Shown here in pieces: positions 8,699 through 17,386 of a stretch of 64,000 nt of DNA. A program made the translations under genes and the position numbers. The stretch's first letter is position 1, and each line of letters starts with the position of its first letter. A model generated the notes under the pieces. That model was not told the origin of the DNA. It worked only from the letters and a program-made list of their open reading frames with translations, and did no database searches. This DNA comes from Bacillota bacterium. GTDB taxonomy: Bacteria > Bacillota > Desulfotomaculia > Desulfotomaculales > Ammonificaceae. The DNA lies in contig JBFMBK010000014.1 of the NCBI GenBank assembly GCA_040755295.1, positions 1 to 64,000 on the forward strand, written 5' to 3'.

Positions 8699-9622
8699 CT
8701 AGTTTACCGGCAGCGGCTTCAGCTTACGTAGTGATTCCGCCTCTACAAAAATGCGGCAGACTTCCGGCACCGCATTCCGGATGCTCTTTTCCACCTTGTC
8801 GATAACACGCTCCAACTCGTCGGTGGAAAGGCCCTCCTTGAATTTAACGTGAAGGTTTACAAGGATTTGTTCCGGGCCGACGTGCATTGTAAGAACCTCA
8901 AGAAGTGCGACGACCTCGGGCACCTCCTCGACAGCGGCAATGATTAAATTGCGGTCATGAGAAGACGCGCTCTGGCCGATAAGAAAACCCATGGTGTTCC
9001 GGGCAAGATAAAACGCGACGGTCGCCAGTACCAGGCCGATGAAAACCGAGGCGAGAGCGTCAAAAACGGAATTATTCATGATGTGGCTTAAGAAGATTCC
9101 CAGGGCGGCAAGGACGATGCCGAGCATGGCGGCGGTATCTTCAAAGAATACGATTAAAAGGGTGGGATCTTTCGTCTGCCGCAGGTTGCTGAAAAGGGAG
9201 CCTTTCCGGAGGCTTTTTAATTCTCGTATGGCGGTGCGGAGGGAGTAGCTTTCAAACAGGACGGAAAGTCCCAGCACAATATAATTCACGAGCGGATCTT
9301 CAAGGCGGTGCGGGTGCAAAACTCCTTCCACACCTTTATATATCGACAAAACAGCGCCGACGAAGAACATGGTTACGGCGACCAAAAAAGCCCAGAAGTA
9401 TCTTTCCTTTCCGTACCCGAAAGGGTGCTCGGTGTCCGGCGGGCGTGTGCTGCGGCTGATGCCCACCAGAAGCAGCACCTGATTGCCTACGTCGGCCAGT
9501 GAGTGCAGGAATTCGGCAAGCATTGAGGAACTATGGGTTATAAGCGCCGCGGTCAGCTTGGCGGTTGCGATCAGGAAGTTTCCGATCAGCGCGGCCATTA
9601 CGGCCGCGTTTTTTGTGGCCAT
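8699..9622 (-). CDS. Cation diffusion facilitator, ZnT9-like
   Basis: This 307-residue CDF-family transporter has about six transmembrane helices and a C-terminal cytoplasmic domain. The first metal motif is FLHSLADVGNQ (His and Asp four apart), and HPFGYGKERYFWAF follows. In helix V the usual HxxxD is replaced by FFEDTAAMLG. This, with the GNQ after the first motif, is typical of the SLC30A9/ZnT9 subgroup and not of CzcD- or FieF-type exporters. The ribosome site AAAGGGGTG lies before the ATG. Substrate (zinc, manganese or other) cannot be set from sequence. Confidence 0.85.
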   Translation of the reverse strand: MATKNAAVMAALIGNFLIATAKLTAALITHSSSMLAEFLHSLADVGNQVLLLVGISRSTRPPDTEHPFGYGKERYFWAFLVAVTMFFVGAVLSIYKGVEGVLHPHRLEDPLVNYIVLGLSVLFESYSLRTAIRELKSLRKGSLFSNLRQTKDPTLLIVFFEDTAAMLGIVLAALGIFLSHIMNNSVFDALASVFIGLVLATVAFYLARNTMGFLIGQSASSHDRNLIIAAVEEVPEVVALLEVLTMHVGPEQILVNLHVKFKEGLSTDELERVIDKVEKSIRNAVPEVCRIFVEAESLRKLKPLPVN

Positions 9623-9790
9623 TTAGAGAACACCCCTTTAAATTATCCCAAGACTAAATAATATCATAAGAATTCCGGCTCGTTGTAATAATTCTTCGAA
9701 GAGACCGTTTAGCGTCGGCCGCGTGCATTTTCGATTCCGTTTGGTGTATACTGGTTCTTAATTATCTTACTGCTGACGGGAGGTAGTAAC

Positions 9791-10120
9791 ATGCTGGTGT
9801 CGACTACGCCGAATATCGAAGGGAAGAAAATAGTCAAGTATCTCGGCCTGGTAAGCGGCGAGGCGATCATGGGGGCCAATATATTTAAGGACCTTTTTGC
9901 CGGTTTACGGGATATTGTCGGGGGAAGATCCGGGACATACGAACAGGAGTTGCGGAAGGCCAAAACCCTTGCTCTTGACGAAATGGTCGATCAGGCGGGA
10001 AAACTTGGCGCAAACGCCGTGGTGGGGGTGGACCTGGACTATGAGACCATCGGCACCGGTGCGGGCGGAAACATGCTGATGGTCAGCGCGAGCGGCACCG
10101 CCGTGCTTTTCGAGGAGTAA
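9791..10120 (+). CDS. UPF0145 / YbjQ-like protein
   Basis: This 109-residue protein of the YbjQ (DUF74, UPF0145) family has a GGGAGGT ribosome site 5 bases upstream. The conserved features are the N-terminal [19 protein letters not shown], the [21 protein letters not shown] block and [18 protein letters not shown]. Members form pentameric rings. The proposed heavy-metal binding is not established. The gene is divergent from the CDF transporter, which could point to a metal link, but this is inference. Confidence 0.9.
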   Translation: MLVSTTPNIEGKKIVKYLGLVSGEAIMGANIFKDLFAGLRDIVGGRSGTYEQELRKAKTLALDEMVDQAGKLGANAVVGVDLDYETIGTGAGGNMLMVSASGTAVLFEE

Positions 10121-10167
10121 CGGAACCGTTACAGCCGGGTGTGGGTCTCGTTGAATTAAGGAATAAA

Positions 10168-10207
10168 AAAACAGGGCGGCGGTCCTTACGGACCGGCCGC
10201 CCTGTTT
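10168..10207. terminator. Bidirectional intrinsic terminator
   Basis: The 15-base stem ACAGGGCGGCGGTCC / GGACCGGCCGCCCTGT (one base bulged) with a TTAC loop is flanked by seven A on the left and TTT on the right. The minus-strand U-tract is the stronger, so it terminates the secreted protein gene at 10242-10937 and probably also the UPF0145 gene from the other side. Confidence 0.85.
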
Positions 10208-10241
10208 ACCCGCTGCACACCGATTAAAATCCTATTTGCGT

Positions 10242-10937
10242 CTACCACGTGGTCCCGCCGCCGCCGTAGGCGATGTAAAGCTCGGCCTTGTTACTCCAGA
10301 CGCCGGTTGCGTCTTTGACCATAATCTTGTAGGTGTTGGGTAGAGACATGTTTCCACCCCAGTACTGCACGGGCGGCAGTACGACCAGGACCTGGTTGTC
10401 CGACCAGGACAGGATCTTGCCGAAGTCGCGAAATCCGGTTATAGTGCGGGAAGCGCCGTTTGCCGTGTTGATGATTTTCACGACCCCCATCGTGTTACCG
10501 AAGTGAACCCCGTTGATGTATACCGGGTAAGTCGGCCGGTATTCGCCCTGGCTGCCGAGACCGGTTATCCAGGGATAAACACCGGTCATGAACCTGCAGA
10601 CCGGCCCGACCGTTACGAACCCCGTGCCGTCCTTGGCCTTCACATACCAGGTATGCTCCTTCTCAGGTTCCAGGGCATGCAGCCCCGTCAGTTTGAAAGA
10701 GGTCCCCGTGGTGGCGCCGGCTCTGACGTTGTCCACAAAAACCACATATTTTACTGCATCGCCGTCGGGGTCGCCGCCAGTCCAACTGAATGTCGGCAGC
10801 ATCTCCACTCCCGTCGCTCCGTTAGCCGGCGAGAGACATACGGGAGCATAAGGAGCGCCGGCGAAGGCGGGGGCCGCGAGCAGGCCGGTAACTATTACCG
10901 CCAAGGCCAGGATCAGTAGTGGTTTCAGTTTCGTCAT
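10242..10937 (-). CDS. Secreted Ig-like (Fn3 + IPT/TIG-like) protein, paralogue 1
   Basis: This 231-residue protein has a clear signal peptide (basic MTKLK, hydrophobic core, cleavage near AFAGA). Residues about 30-115 form an Fn3/Big-like sandwich (SPANGATGVEMLPTFSW; EHTWYVKAKDGTG). Residues about 120-225 resemble an IPT/TIG-type fold (YPVYINGVHFGNTMGVVKI; GKILSWSDNQVLVVLPP). It is a paralogue of the next minus-strand gene, with which it shares the second half and the leader. It is probably an exported surface or matrix protein, and no enzymatic motif is visible. The ribosome site AAAGGAGG is strong. Confidence 0.7.
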   Translation of the reverse strand: MTKLKPLLILALAVIVTGLLAAPAFAGAPYAPVCLSPANGATGVEMLPTFSWTGGDPDGDAVKYVVFVDNVRAGATTGTSFKLTGLHALEPEKEHTWYVKAKDGTGFVTVGPVCRFMTGVYPWITGLGSQGEYRPTYPVYINGVHFGNTMGVVKIINTANGASRTITGFRDFGKILSWSDNQVLVVLPPVQYWGGNMSLPNTYKIMVKDATGVWSNKAELYIAYGGGGTTW

Positions 10938-10980
10938 ACTGTTGCCTCCTTTGCTGGAATAGTGCTTTCTATATTATAGA

Positions 10981-11040
10981 ATACAACGAAACTTCTATTT
11001 TTCGGCCGGACCATGGACCTATTTCTTATAGGAAATTCGT
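10981..11040 (-). promoter_or_regulatory. Upstream element conserved between the two secreted paralogues
   Basis: Read without gaps over about 45 bases, this region matches 12232-12290 at roughly two bases of three, including ATACAAC, TTTTTCG and the CCTATAAGAAAT / CCTACAAAAAAAT box. The shared boxes may be a promoter for an alternative sigma factor, since a GCCGAAAA-like -10 recalls sigma-D. They may also only reflect gene duplication. Confidence 0.35.
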
Positions 11041-11113
11041 CCGATTAGGTCAACGGCACGACCTTCGCGGCGATGTTCGTACTTCTTCCTAAAAGCTAAA
11101 GGAAAGAAGTCTT

Positions 11114-11144
11114 CTAAAAAACGCCGCCCCGCTCGTAAGGGCGT
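11114..11144 (-). terminator. Terminator of the secreted paralogue 2 gene
   Basis: On the minus strand the stop codon is followed at once by ACGCCC, a GAGCGGGGC segment, GGCGT and a run of six T. This is a G+C-rich hairpin with a U-tract. Confidence 0.55.
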
Positions 11145-12190
11145 CATTTCTGGTCGCCGAGGCCGGGGTGGATGTACACCCATACGGGGTTGCTCAGCTT
11201 GCCGTTTACCTTCTCGACTTTCAGCTTATAAACACTGTCGAACGGGAACCCTCGGCCGCGGTTGAACGCTTGAGGGCCGGGCAGCTGAACCTGGACCGCG
11301 TTTTTCGACCAGGACAAGATTTTACCGTAACGGGAGTCTTCTTCGGTGATCCATATTATCTCGCCGGTCTCCTTACTGACGAACTTCACGCGGCCCATAT
11401 TGTTGCCGAAGTTTTCACCGGTGATGTCTACGATATCGGAAGGTCCATAGTTATACTCGGAACAAAGCGACGCGTAGTCGGGCTTTTTTGGCCCGAACGG
11501 CGTCATGCTGAACCTGCCCGCGGTAATCCAGGGGTAGGTCCCGGTGGTGAACGACCAGACCGGTCCCTGCGTCTTAAGCCCGGTGCCGTCCTTGGCCGTT
11601 ACGTACCAGCGGTGGGTTGTATTGGGCGCCAGGCCGAGTTTCCACGCCTGTCTCGGGAATATCTGCCACGAAGTCTCTTCCGTTACTTGGACCTTCTGCC
11701 AATCGCCCGCGATTTCAAAGAATATCTGATATTTCACCGGATCATCCGGACCGAAATTGCAACCCTTCCATTTGAGCATGGGCGCCATCTTAACCCCGGT
11801 GGCCCCGTCGGCCGGCGAAGGGTCGGATGGCGGGTCCGGCTGGTTTGCCGTAGCCGTGGTGAACGACCACGCGGGGGTTTCTTCCGACTTCTTTCCGCTA
11901 TTCTTGACGGTTACCTTCCAGGTGTGGGTTGTCCCGGGCTGCAGGGCGAGTTTTTTGGTAACGGTCCACGAGTGCTCTCTCGTGGTGGCGACGCAGACGC
12001 CGTCAAGATAGACGACGAATTTGGCGCCCGGAGGCCCGCCCCAGCTCAAGGTGGGCATGAGGCGCACCCCTGAAGCCCCATCAGCCGGATCAGGGTTCCA
12101 GTCCGATGCAGCGAAGGCGGAAGCGGTCGTAAACAGGCTTAGAGATACAAGCGCCATGGTAAGGACGAGTAGTCTTTTTAATGTCCGCAT
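11144..12190 (-). CDS. Secreted Ig-like multidomain protein, paralogue 2
   Basis: The ATG at 12190 has AAAGGAGGT just upstream and begins a signal peptide (MRTLKRLLVLTMALVSLSLF, cleavage near AFAAS). The longer open frame to 12370 is not used. The 348-residue product has two Fn3/Big-like domains (NPDPADGASGVRLMPTLSW; DPSPADGATGVKMAPMLKW), each ending in a TW-x-VT/RWYVTAKDG strand. A C-terminal IPT-like domain (VDITGENFGNNMGRVKFV; GKILSWSKNAVQVQLPG) follows. It equals paralogue 1 plus one extra domain, so the pair arose by duplication and domain gain or loss. Probable extracellular structural or binding role. Confidence 0.7.
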   Translation of the reverse strand: MRTLKRLLVLTMALVSLSLFTTASAFAASDWNPDPADGASGVRLMPTLSWGGPPGAKFVVYLDGVCVATTREHSWTVTKKLALQPGTTHTWKVTVKNSGKKSEETPAWSFTTATANQPDPPSDPSPADGATGVKMAPMLKWKGCNFGPDDPVKYQIFFEIAGDWQKVQVTEETSWQIFPRQAWKLGLAPNTTHRWYVTAKDGTGLKTQGPVWSFTTGTYPWITAGRFSMTPFGPKKPDYASLCSEYNYGPSDIVDITGENFGNNMGRVKFVSKETGEIIWITEEDSRYGKILSWSKNAVQVQLPGPQAFNRGRGFPFDSVYKLKVEKVNGKLSNPVWVYIHPGLGDQK

Positions 12191-12679
12191 GTTGTTACCT
12201 CCTTTGCACCGTATAAACGTTCTACCTTGAAATACAACCGGATTTCCGTTTTTTCGCCGGGCGGGAGACTCATTTTTTTGTAGGACTATCGGACCAGACG
12301 GCTGTGTAATTGCCCGAAGGAACAGATGCCGTTCGTACCGCCCGGGGGCCGTGGGGAGACGTTTTTTCATTACGCCGTCTGCCGCGGGACTTCCATCGGC
12401 CCAAAACAGGAAGAGACCGGCGTAAACGGAGGAACAGCGAAGAAAACAGAGAATTAAGGGAGGCAGGCGGCATTTATCGGCCTTTGAGAATCAGTCTGTT
12501 CGCGTTAAAGTTTGGATAAGACGCCGGTTCTCAAGAGAGTCTGGCAGCCCAGCACTCAGAAGGCATCTGGTGCTGATAGTACGATACAGCGGCTTTGGTT
12601 CTTCGGGTGTCATCTGTTAACAATTGCAAATGTTGGACTGAGTGAGAATGAACATCTATTTTCAGAGGGGAGGGGTTGG
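12191..12679. other. Divergent intergenic region
   Basis: This 490-base stretch lies between the minus-strand secreted protein gene and the aminotransferase. Positions 12232-12290 hold the leader shared with the other secreted paralogue. Frames open through 12310-12660 show no protein-like pattern. AGGGGAGGGG before 12680 is the ribosome site of the aminotransferase. Confidence 0.4.
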
Positions 12680-13852
12680 ATGGAGATTTCCGCTGTCGCC
12701 AGCAGTTTCAGGGAGTCCGTGATCCGGGAAATGACCAGGATCTGCAATACGGCCGGCGGCATCAACCTGTCGCAGGGCTTCCCCGATTTTCCCGCGCCTT
12801 CGGGGATCAAGGAGGCGGCGGTGAGGGCCATCATGGAAGACATCAACCAGTATTCGGTCACTTTCGGGAGCCCTACGTTAAGGGAGGCCGTCGCCCGGAA
12901 GGTCGCGGAATACAACGGCTTCTCCGCGGACCCGCAAACCGAGATTACCGTGACCTGCGGGGCGACGGAAGCGATGATTTCGGCCCTGAAGGCCATAATC
13001 AACCCCGGCGACGAGGTGATAATCTTCGAACCCTTTTATGAGAATTACGGCCCGGACTGCATCCTGTGCGGCGCCGAGCCGCGGTTTATAACGCTTCACC
13101 CGCCCGACTGGACCTTCGACCCTGACGAACTCAAGGACGCCTTTAACGACAGGACGAAGGCCATCGTAATAAACACCCCGAACAACCCCACCGGAAAAGT
13201 CTTTTCCAGGCGTGAACTGGCGGAGATTGCCGGTTTGTGCATGAAGTGGGACTGCATCGCCGTCACCGACGAGATTTACGAACACATCCTCTATGACGGC
13301 AACCGGCATGTTTCCATCGCGTCCCTGGACGGGATGAGGGACAGGACCATAACCATCAACTCGGTCTCAAAGACCTATTCCCTCACCGGTTGGCGGGTGG
13401 GATGGGCCATTGCCAATCCCGAAATCACCAGGGCCATAAGGACGGTCCATGATTTCCTGACGGTCGGGGCTCCCGCCCCGCTTCAGGAGGGGGCGGCTTA
13501 CGCGCTGGCCTCGGATGAACAGTACTACCTCGAACTGGGCGAAAGATACAAGGCCGCGCGGGACTTCATGCATGAAGCGCTTGAGGAAACCGGTTTTAAG
13601 CCGTACCTTCCGGGAGGGGCTTACTATTTTTTTGTCGGAATATCCGACCTGACGGCGAGGTTCGGTTTAAAGGACGACTTTGATTTCAGCCGCTGGCTTA
13701 TCGAGAAAACAGGGGTGGCCACCGTTCCCGGAACGTCTTTTTACGCGGGAGATACCAGGGGGATCGACCAGGTGCGGTTCTGTTTCTGCAAAAAGCGGGA
13801 GACCCTCGAAAAAGCGGTGGAAGGCTTGCGGCGGCTGCGGCTCGGCCTGTAA
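12680..13852 (+). CDS. Class I/II PLP-dependent aminotransferase
   Basis: This 390-residue fold-type I aminotransferase starts at the ATG at 12680 behind AGGGGAGGGG. The open frame before it does not belong to the family. Visible motifs are GGINLSQGFPDFPAP, VTCGATEAMISALKAI, INTPNNPTGKVFS, AVTDEIYEHILYDG, and the PLP lysine in SVSKTYSLTGWRVGW, with the substrate-binding arginine near DQVRFCFCKK. The subgroup includes aromatic, kynurenine and methionine aminotransferases, so the exact substrate is not set. It is transcribed alone and ends in its own terminator. Confidence 0.9.
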   Translation: MEISAVASSFRESVIREMTRICNTAGGINLSQGFPDFPAPSGIKEAAVRAIMEDINQYSVTFGSPTLREAVARKVAEYNGFSADPQTEITVTCGATEAMISALKAIINPGDEVIIFEPFYENYGPDCILCGAEPRFITLHPPDWTFDPDELKDAFNDRTKAIVINTPNNPTGKVFSRRELAEIAGLCMKWDCIAVTDEIYEHILYDGNRHVSIASLDGMRDRTITINSVSKTYSLTGWRVGWAIANPEITRAIRTVHDFLTVGAPAPLQEGAAYALASDEQYYLELGERYKAARDFMHEALEETGFKPYLPGGAYYFFVGISDLTARFGLKDDFDFSRWLIEKTGVATVPGTSFYAGDTRGIDQVRFCFCKKRETLEKAVEGLRRLRLGL

Positions 13853-13886
13853 AGTATTATAATCGGGTAGGTCAAATATAAACACC

Positions 13887-13918
13887 AAAGGGGGGTTTTG
13901 CCCGCCCTTTTTTCTTTT
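13887..13918 (+). terminator. Intrinsic terminator of the aminotransferase gene
   Basis: AAAGGGGGG, a TTTTG loop and CCCGCCCTTT are followed by TTTCTTTT. Confidence 0.7.
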
Positions 13919-14019
13919 AACGGAACCCCGTATAAATATGAAAAATATCCTTGCCAAATGGTAGGCATAGTTATAATATATCTATGTATTTAGTAGATGC
14001 ACTTAGGGAGTGTTTATGA

Positions 14020-14781
14020 ATGACCGATATGTCGGAGCTGTTCTGGCAGGCGTCGCTGCAGGAGATCAAAGAGGGCTATGTCCACCACCAGATGCGCGAT
14101 GAATTCATCTGCCTCATATGCGGGGAAAGCTTTGCCGGCGGTGTCGTTTATCCTGACGGCGACCGGTTGTATGAGGCGCGGAAATACATTAAAGTCCACA
14201 TCGCGGAAAGCCATCGCTCGGCTTTTCATTTCATGCTCGACCTGGATAAGAAATTAACGGGCTTGACGGACCATCAGAAAACCATTCTCGAACTCTTCCA
14301 CGAGGGCCGTAGCGACAGCGAGGTGGCAAAAGCGCTCGGCACAAGCGCGTCGACGGTCCGCAATCATCGATTCAGCCTGAGGGAGAAGCAAAAACAGGCC
14401 AGGGTGTTTTCCGCCCTGATGGAACTGCTGGAGGAAAAGGCGCCCCGAAAGCAGGCCTTTATTGAGATCCCCCGCGGTTCCAAAAGCGTGGACGAGCGTT
14501 TTGCCATCACCCGCGGGGAGAGCGAAAGGATCTTAAAAACTTATTTCAAGCAGGGGCTGGACGGGCCCCTTGACTCGTTCCCCCTTAAAGAGAAAAAGAG
14601 GGTGGCCGTCTTAAGGCACCTCTTAAGGTATTTCGAGGCGGGCAGGAACTATACCGAAAAAGAAGTGAACGCCGTCCTGAAACGGTTTTACAATGACTAT
14701 GCGGTGCTGCGCCGCTGCCTGATCGACTACGGTTTTATGGACCGGACGCCGGACGGCCGCTCGTACTGGGTCAAACCCTGA
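14020..14781 (+). CDS. Putative transcription regulator: zinc-finger-like, LuxR-type HTH, DUF2087
   Basis: Three parts are seen in this 253-residue protein. Residues about 25-70 have a CxxC...HxxxxH pattern (LICGESF and KVHIAESH) that could bind zinc. Residues about 78-130 hold a LuxR/GerE-like helix-turn-helix (LTDHQKTILELFHEGRSDSEVAKALGT, then SASTVRNHRFSLREKQ). Residues about 185-250 are a DUF2087 domain (FPLKEKKRVAVLRHLLRYF to LIDYGFMDRTPDGRSYW). DUF2087 is typical of small Firmicute regulators. The following GIY-YIG gene is only 50 bases away and may be in the same transcript. Its ligand is unknown. Confidence 0.8.
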   Translation: MTDMSELFWQASLQEIKEGYVHHQMRDEFICLICGESFAGGVVYPDGDRLYEARKYIKVHIAESHRSAFHFMLDLDKKLTGLTDHQKTILELFHEGRSDSEVAKALGTSASTVRNHRFSLREKQKQARVFSALMELLEEKAPRKQAFIEIPRGSKSVDERFAITRGESERILKTYFKQGLDGPLDSFPLKEKKRVAVLRHLLRYFEAGRNYTEKEVNAVLKRFYNDYAVLRRCLIDYGFMDRTPDGRSYWVKP

Positions 14782-14830
14782 CCGGGAGCAGCATCGCAAA
14801 GATAGCGCTGTATAAAGGAGCTGGACGACG

Positions 14831-15190
14831 TTGAACAGGAGAAAAGAACTCAAGTCGGCGTACAAACAGACTCCCCTTCCCATGGGAGTGTACCGGATAA
14901 AGAACAATGTCAACGGGAAAATATTCGTCGCTGCCGGCATGAACCTGCCGGGAAGCCTCAACAGCAACCGCTTTCAGTTGAACCTGCGGTGCCACCGTAA
15001 CAAGGCGTTGCAGGAAGACTGGGACCGGCACGGCGCCGGCGCCTTTACCTTCGATGTCGTTGAAACCCTGGAGCCGGAACAAATCCCGGAAAACAACCGG
15101 CAAGACGCTGTCGCGGCGCTGGAGGAGAAGTGGCTGCAATCCCTGCAGCCCTATGGCGATAAGGGTTACAACAAGCCGAAAAAGAGCTGA
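14831..15190 (+). CDS. GIY-YIG-related small protein
   Basis: This 119-residue protein starts at TTG after AAAGGAG. The N-terminal MGVYRIKNNVNGKIFVAAGMNLP replaces the GIY and YIG words of the nuclease family with GVYRI and FVAAG. The following LNSNRFQLNLRCHRNKALQEDW and FTFDVVETLEPEQ fit the GIY-YIG family proteins encoded beside DUF2087 regulators (COG3680-like). The deviation at the second tyrosine makes nuclease activity uncertain. Confidence 0.7.
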   Translation: MNRRKELKSAYKQTPLPMGVYRIKNNVNGKIFVAAGMNLPGSLNSNRFQLNLRCHRNKALQEDWDRHGAGAFTFDVVETLEPEQIPENNRQDAVAALEEKWLQSLQPYGDKGYNKPKKS

Positions 15191-15224
15191 TAACGACTTA
15201 AATCGAAGCTGGAGGAGGATCATT

Positions 15225-15656
15225 ATGAGCTCCCAAAAAACGATGGGACCGCTGCCGTTCAAATCGACGTTGATCGCTCCGTGCGGTATGAACTGCAGGC
15301 TTTGCCGCGCCTATATCAGGGAAAAAAAGGCCTGCCCCGGCTGCTACGGGAATGACGCTCTGAAATCCAAATCCTGTGCGATGTGCCGGATAAAGAACTG
15401 CGAGATGATAGCGAAAGATAAAGCCGGGTATTGCTTTAAATGCAAGGAATTTCCCTGTCCCAGGCTGAACCGCCTGGACAAGCGTTACAAAACGAAATAC
15501 GGCATGAGCATGATCGAAAACCTGGCGTACATTAAGCGTTTCGGCATAAGAAGTTTCGTCGGACACGAAAAGGGAAGATGGGCGTGTCCGGAATGCGGTG
15601 AGGTAATATGTGTTCATAAGGAAAACTGCATTTATTGCGGCTGCAAGTGGCGCTGA
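15225..15656 (+). CDS. DUF3795 cysteine-rich protein
   Basis: This 143-residue protein starts at the ATG behind GGAGGAGG, not at the earlier frame opening that overlaps the previous gene. It contains many CxxC pairs: IAPCGMNCRLCRAYI, KKACPGCYG, CAMCRIKNC, CFKCKEFPCPRL, and a C-terminal rubredoxin-like WACPECGEVICVHKENC. The family DUF3795 is unassigned. The cysteine pattern suggests zinc or Fe-S binding. It is the last gene before a clear terminator. Confidence 0.8.
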   Translation: MSSQKTMGPLPFKSTLIAPCGMNCRLCRAYIREKKACPGCYGNDALKSKSCAMCRIKNCEMIAKDKAGYCFKCKEFPCPRLNRLDKRYKTKYGMSMIENLAYIKRFGIRSFVGHEKGRWACPECGEVICVHKENCIYCGCKWR

Positions 15657-15709
15657 CCATTATTTTGTATATACCGGCTCGGCTGGCGCGAAGCGGCTTG
15701 AATTGACGA

Positions 15710-15736
15710 AACCCACCGGCGAATGGTGGGTTTTTT
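15710..15736 (+). terminator. Intrinsic terminator after the DUF3795 gene
   Basis: AACCCACC and GGTGGGTT form an 8-bp stem with a 7-base loop, followed by TTTTTT. Confidence 0.85.
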
Positions 15737-15773
15737 GGTGCAACTGTCGTCAAATTGTCGTCATTGGAAAACA

Positions 15774-15848
15774 TGGTGGGCGCGGCTGGTTTCGAACCAG
15801 CGACCTCTTGAATGTGAGTCAAGCACTCTCCCCCTGAGCTACGCGCCC
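15774..15848 (-). tRNA. tRNA-Val (anticodon CAC), CCA encoded
   Basis: The minus strand folds as a full cloverleaf. The acceptor is GGGCGCG/CGCGCCC. The D arm is GCTC...GAGT. The anticodon arm is CTTGA-CTCACAT-TCAAG with CAC at 34-36. The T arm is GCTGG-TTCGAAA-CCAGC. The 3' end ACCA is encoded. It reads GTG valine codons. It converges with the DUF3795 gene. Confidence 0.93.
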
Positions 15849-16060
15849 GTACATTTAATTTTAATACAAACGAAGCCGGAAAGCAAACAGGAATATATGA
15901 GCCGGCCTTTCCGGGGGATTGGGCGCCGTCTCAAACACAAAGTCCGAGCCTTTTCGGTGCGAAGGGCCTGAATTCCCTGCCGCGATTACGGTCATTTACG
16001 GAAAAAGTTATTTATAGTATATTTTATTTAAAGGCAAGGAGCGAATAAGGGGTTTTCGGC

Positions 16061-17386
16061 ATGCGCTACCTTAAAGCGTTAGCCAGGAATACGGCCGGCA
16101 GGATGATGTTCCTGCAGCTTTGCGTGCTGGCCGCCGTTACGGCGGTCTGGCCGCAGTTCTGGAGGGCGGGGCTGATCCTGGCGGGAGCCAACTTAATGAC
16201 CTGTTTTCTTCTCCACCGCAACGAACTTCGCGGCCGGAGCGTTTTCCGCATGGACAGTCAGGCCATCGATCCTACGCTTAAGATCGCCAACGCCGTGCTG
16301 CCGTACATGCGGCGGGGGCTGAACGAAGAAACGGCGCGTAAAACGGCGGAAATCATCCAGCGCATCGGGGATGTGCCCGCGGTGGCCGTCACCGACCGGG
16401 AACGGATCCTGGTTTTTCTCGGCCCGGGCTGCGAGCGGCATCCCGCCGGCGGCGGCATCGTAACCCGCGCCACCAAACGGGTGATCAGGACCGGGGAACA
16501 TAAGGTCGTGGAGAAAAAAGCCGATTTCGAGTGTCCGGTGAAGGACTGCCAGTGTCCCCTCGGGGCGGCGGTGATCGTGCCCTTGAAATGCAAGGGTGAG
16601 GTCATGGGAACGGTTAAGCTTTACCGGACGGAGGAAGGTCCGCTCCCGCCGTCGATGGTCAACCTGGCGCTCGGTGTGGCGCAGCTTCTGGGGGTGCAGA
16701 TGGAACTCGCGGAGCTCCACCTCCAGGCGCAGCTGGTCACCAGCGCTCAGCTGGACGCCCTGCGCGCGCAGATCAACCCGCATTTTCTTTTCAATACGCT
16801 TAACACGATTACGATGTTCAGCCGCACCAATCCGGAAACGGCGCGGCGATTGCTTATACGCCTCGCTTCTTTCTTCAGGCACGCGCTCAAGTCGACGGGG
16901 CATTTCTCCACGCTCCGGGAGGAACTGGACTGCGTCAACACCTATCTTGTGCTTGAAAAAGCGCGCTTTAACGAAAAATTAAGGGTTGTCCGGAATATAG
17001 ATAAAAGTTTGCTCGATTACCAGGTGCCGGTGCTGACGCTGCAGCCGCTGGTGGAAAACGCGGTTAAGCACGGGATTATGCCGAAGGTCGGTATGGGAAC
17101 GGTGCGCGTCACTGTGCGGCGTGAGGGCGACGAAATGGCGGTGGAGATCGCGGATGACGGGATGGGTGTGCCGCCGGAGATTATGCCCAAGATCTTTACG
17201 CCGGGGTTCGGTTCGGGGAGCGGCGTCGGTCTTTCGAACGTCAACGAGCGTATGAAAGGTCTTTTCGGCGACGACTACAGGCTCAAGCTGGTGAGCGAGC
17301 AGGGCAGGGGAACGGTTGTTCAGTTCAGAATACCTCTTTTGGGGCAGGTTGTTGAAGCGAAAGGAGCAAGCGCCGTTGAAGCTTAA
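16061..17386 (+). CDS. LytS/YehU-type sensor histidine kinase
   Basis: This 441-residue kinase has one or two N-terminal hydrophobic segments (about 10-50). A GAF-like sensor part (about 70-210) carries the cysteine-rich CPVKDCQCPLGAAVIVPL segment also seen in LytS-type proteins. Then come the His_kinase domain with H241 in ARINPHFLFNTLNT-like sequence and an HATPase domain (LQPLVENAVKHGI, EIADDGMGVPP, GVGLSNVNERM). It lacks the eight-helix 5TM-LytS part. The next gene is its LytTR response regulator, overlapping by 11 bases. LytS-like kinases sense cell-envelope state or small metabolites, and the stimulus here is unknown. Confidence 0.88.
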   Translation: MRYLKALARNTAGRMMFLQLCVLAAVTAVWPQFWRAGLILAGANLMTCFLLHRNELRGRSVFRMDSQAIDPTLKIANAVLPYMRRGLNEETARKTAEIIQRIGDVPAVAVTDRERILVFLGPGCERHPAGGGIVTRATKRVIRTGEHKVVEKKADFECPVKDCQCPLGAAVIVPLKCKGEVMGTVKLYRTEEGPLPPSMVNLALGVAQLLGVQMELAELHLQAQLVTSAQLDALRAQINPHFLFNTLNTITMFSRTNPETARRLLIRLASFFRHALKSTGHFSTLREELDCVNTYLVLEKARFNEKLRVVRNIDKSLLDYQVPVLTLQPLVENAVKHGIMPKVGMGTVRVTVRREGDEMAVEIADDGMGVPPEIMPKIFTPGFGSGSGVGLSNVNERMKGLFGDDYRLKLVSEQGRGTVVQFRIPLLGQVVEAKGASAVEA

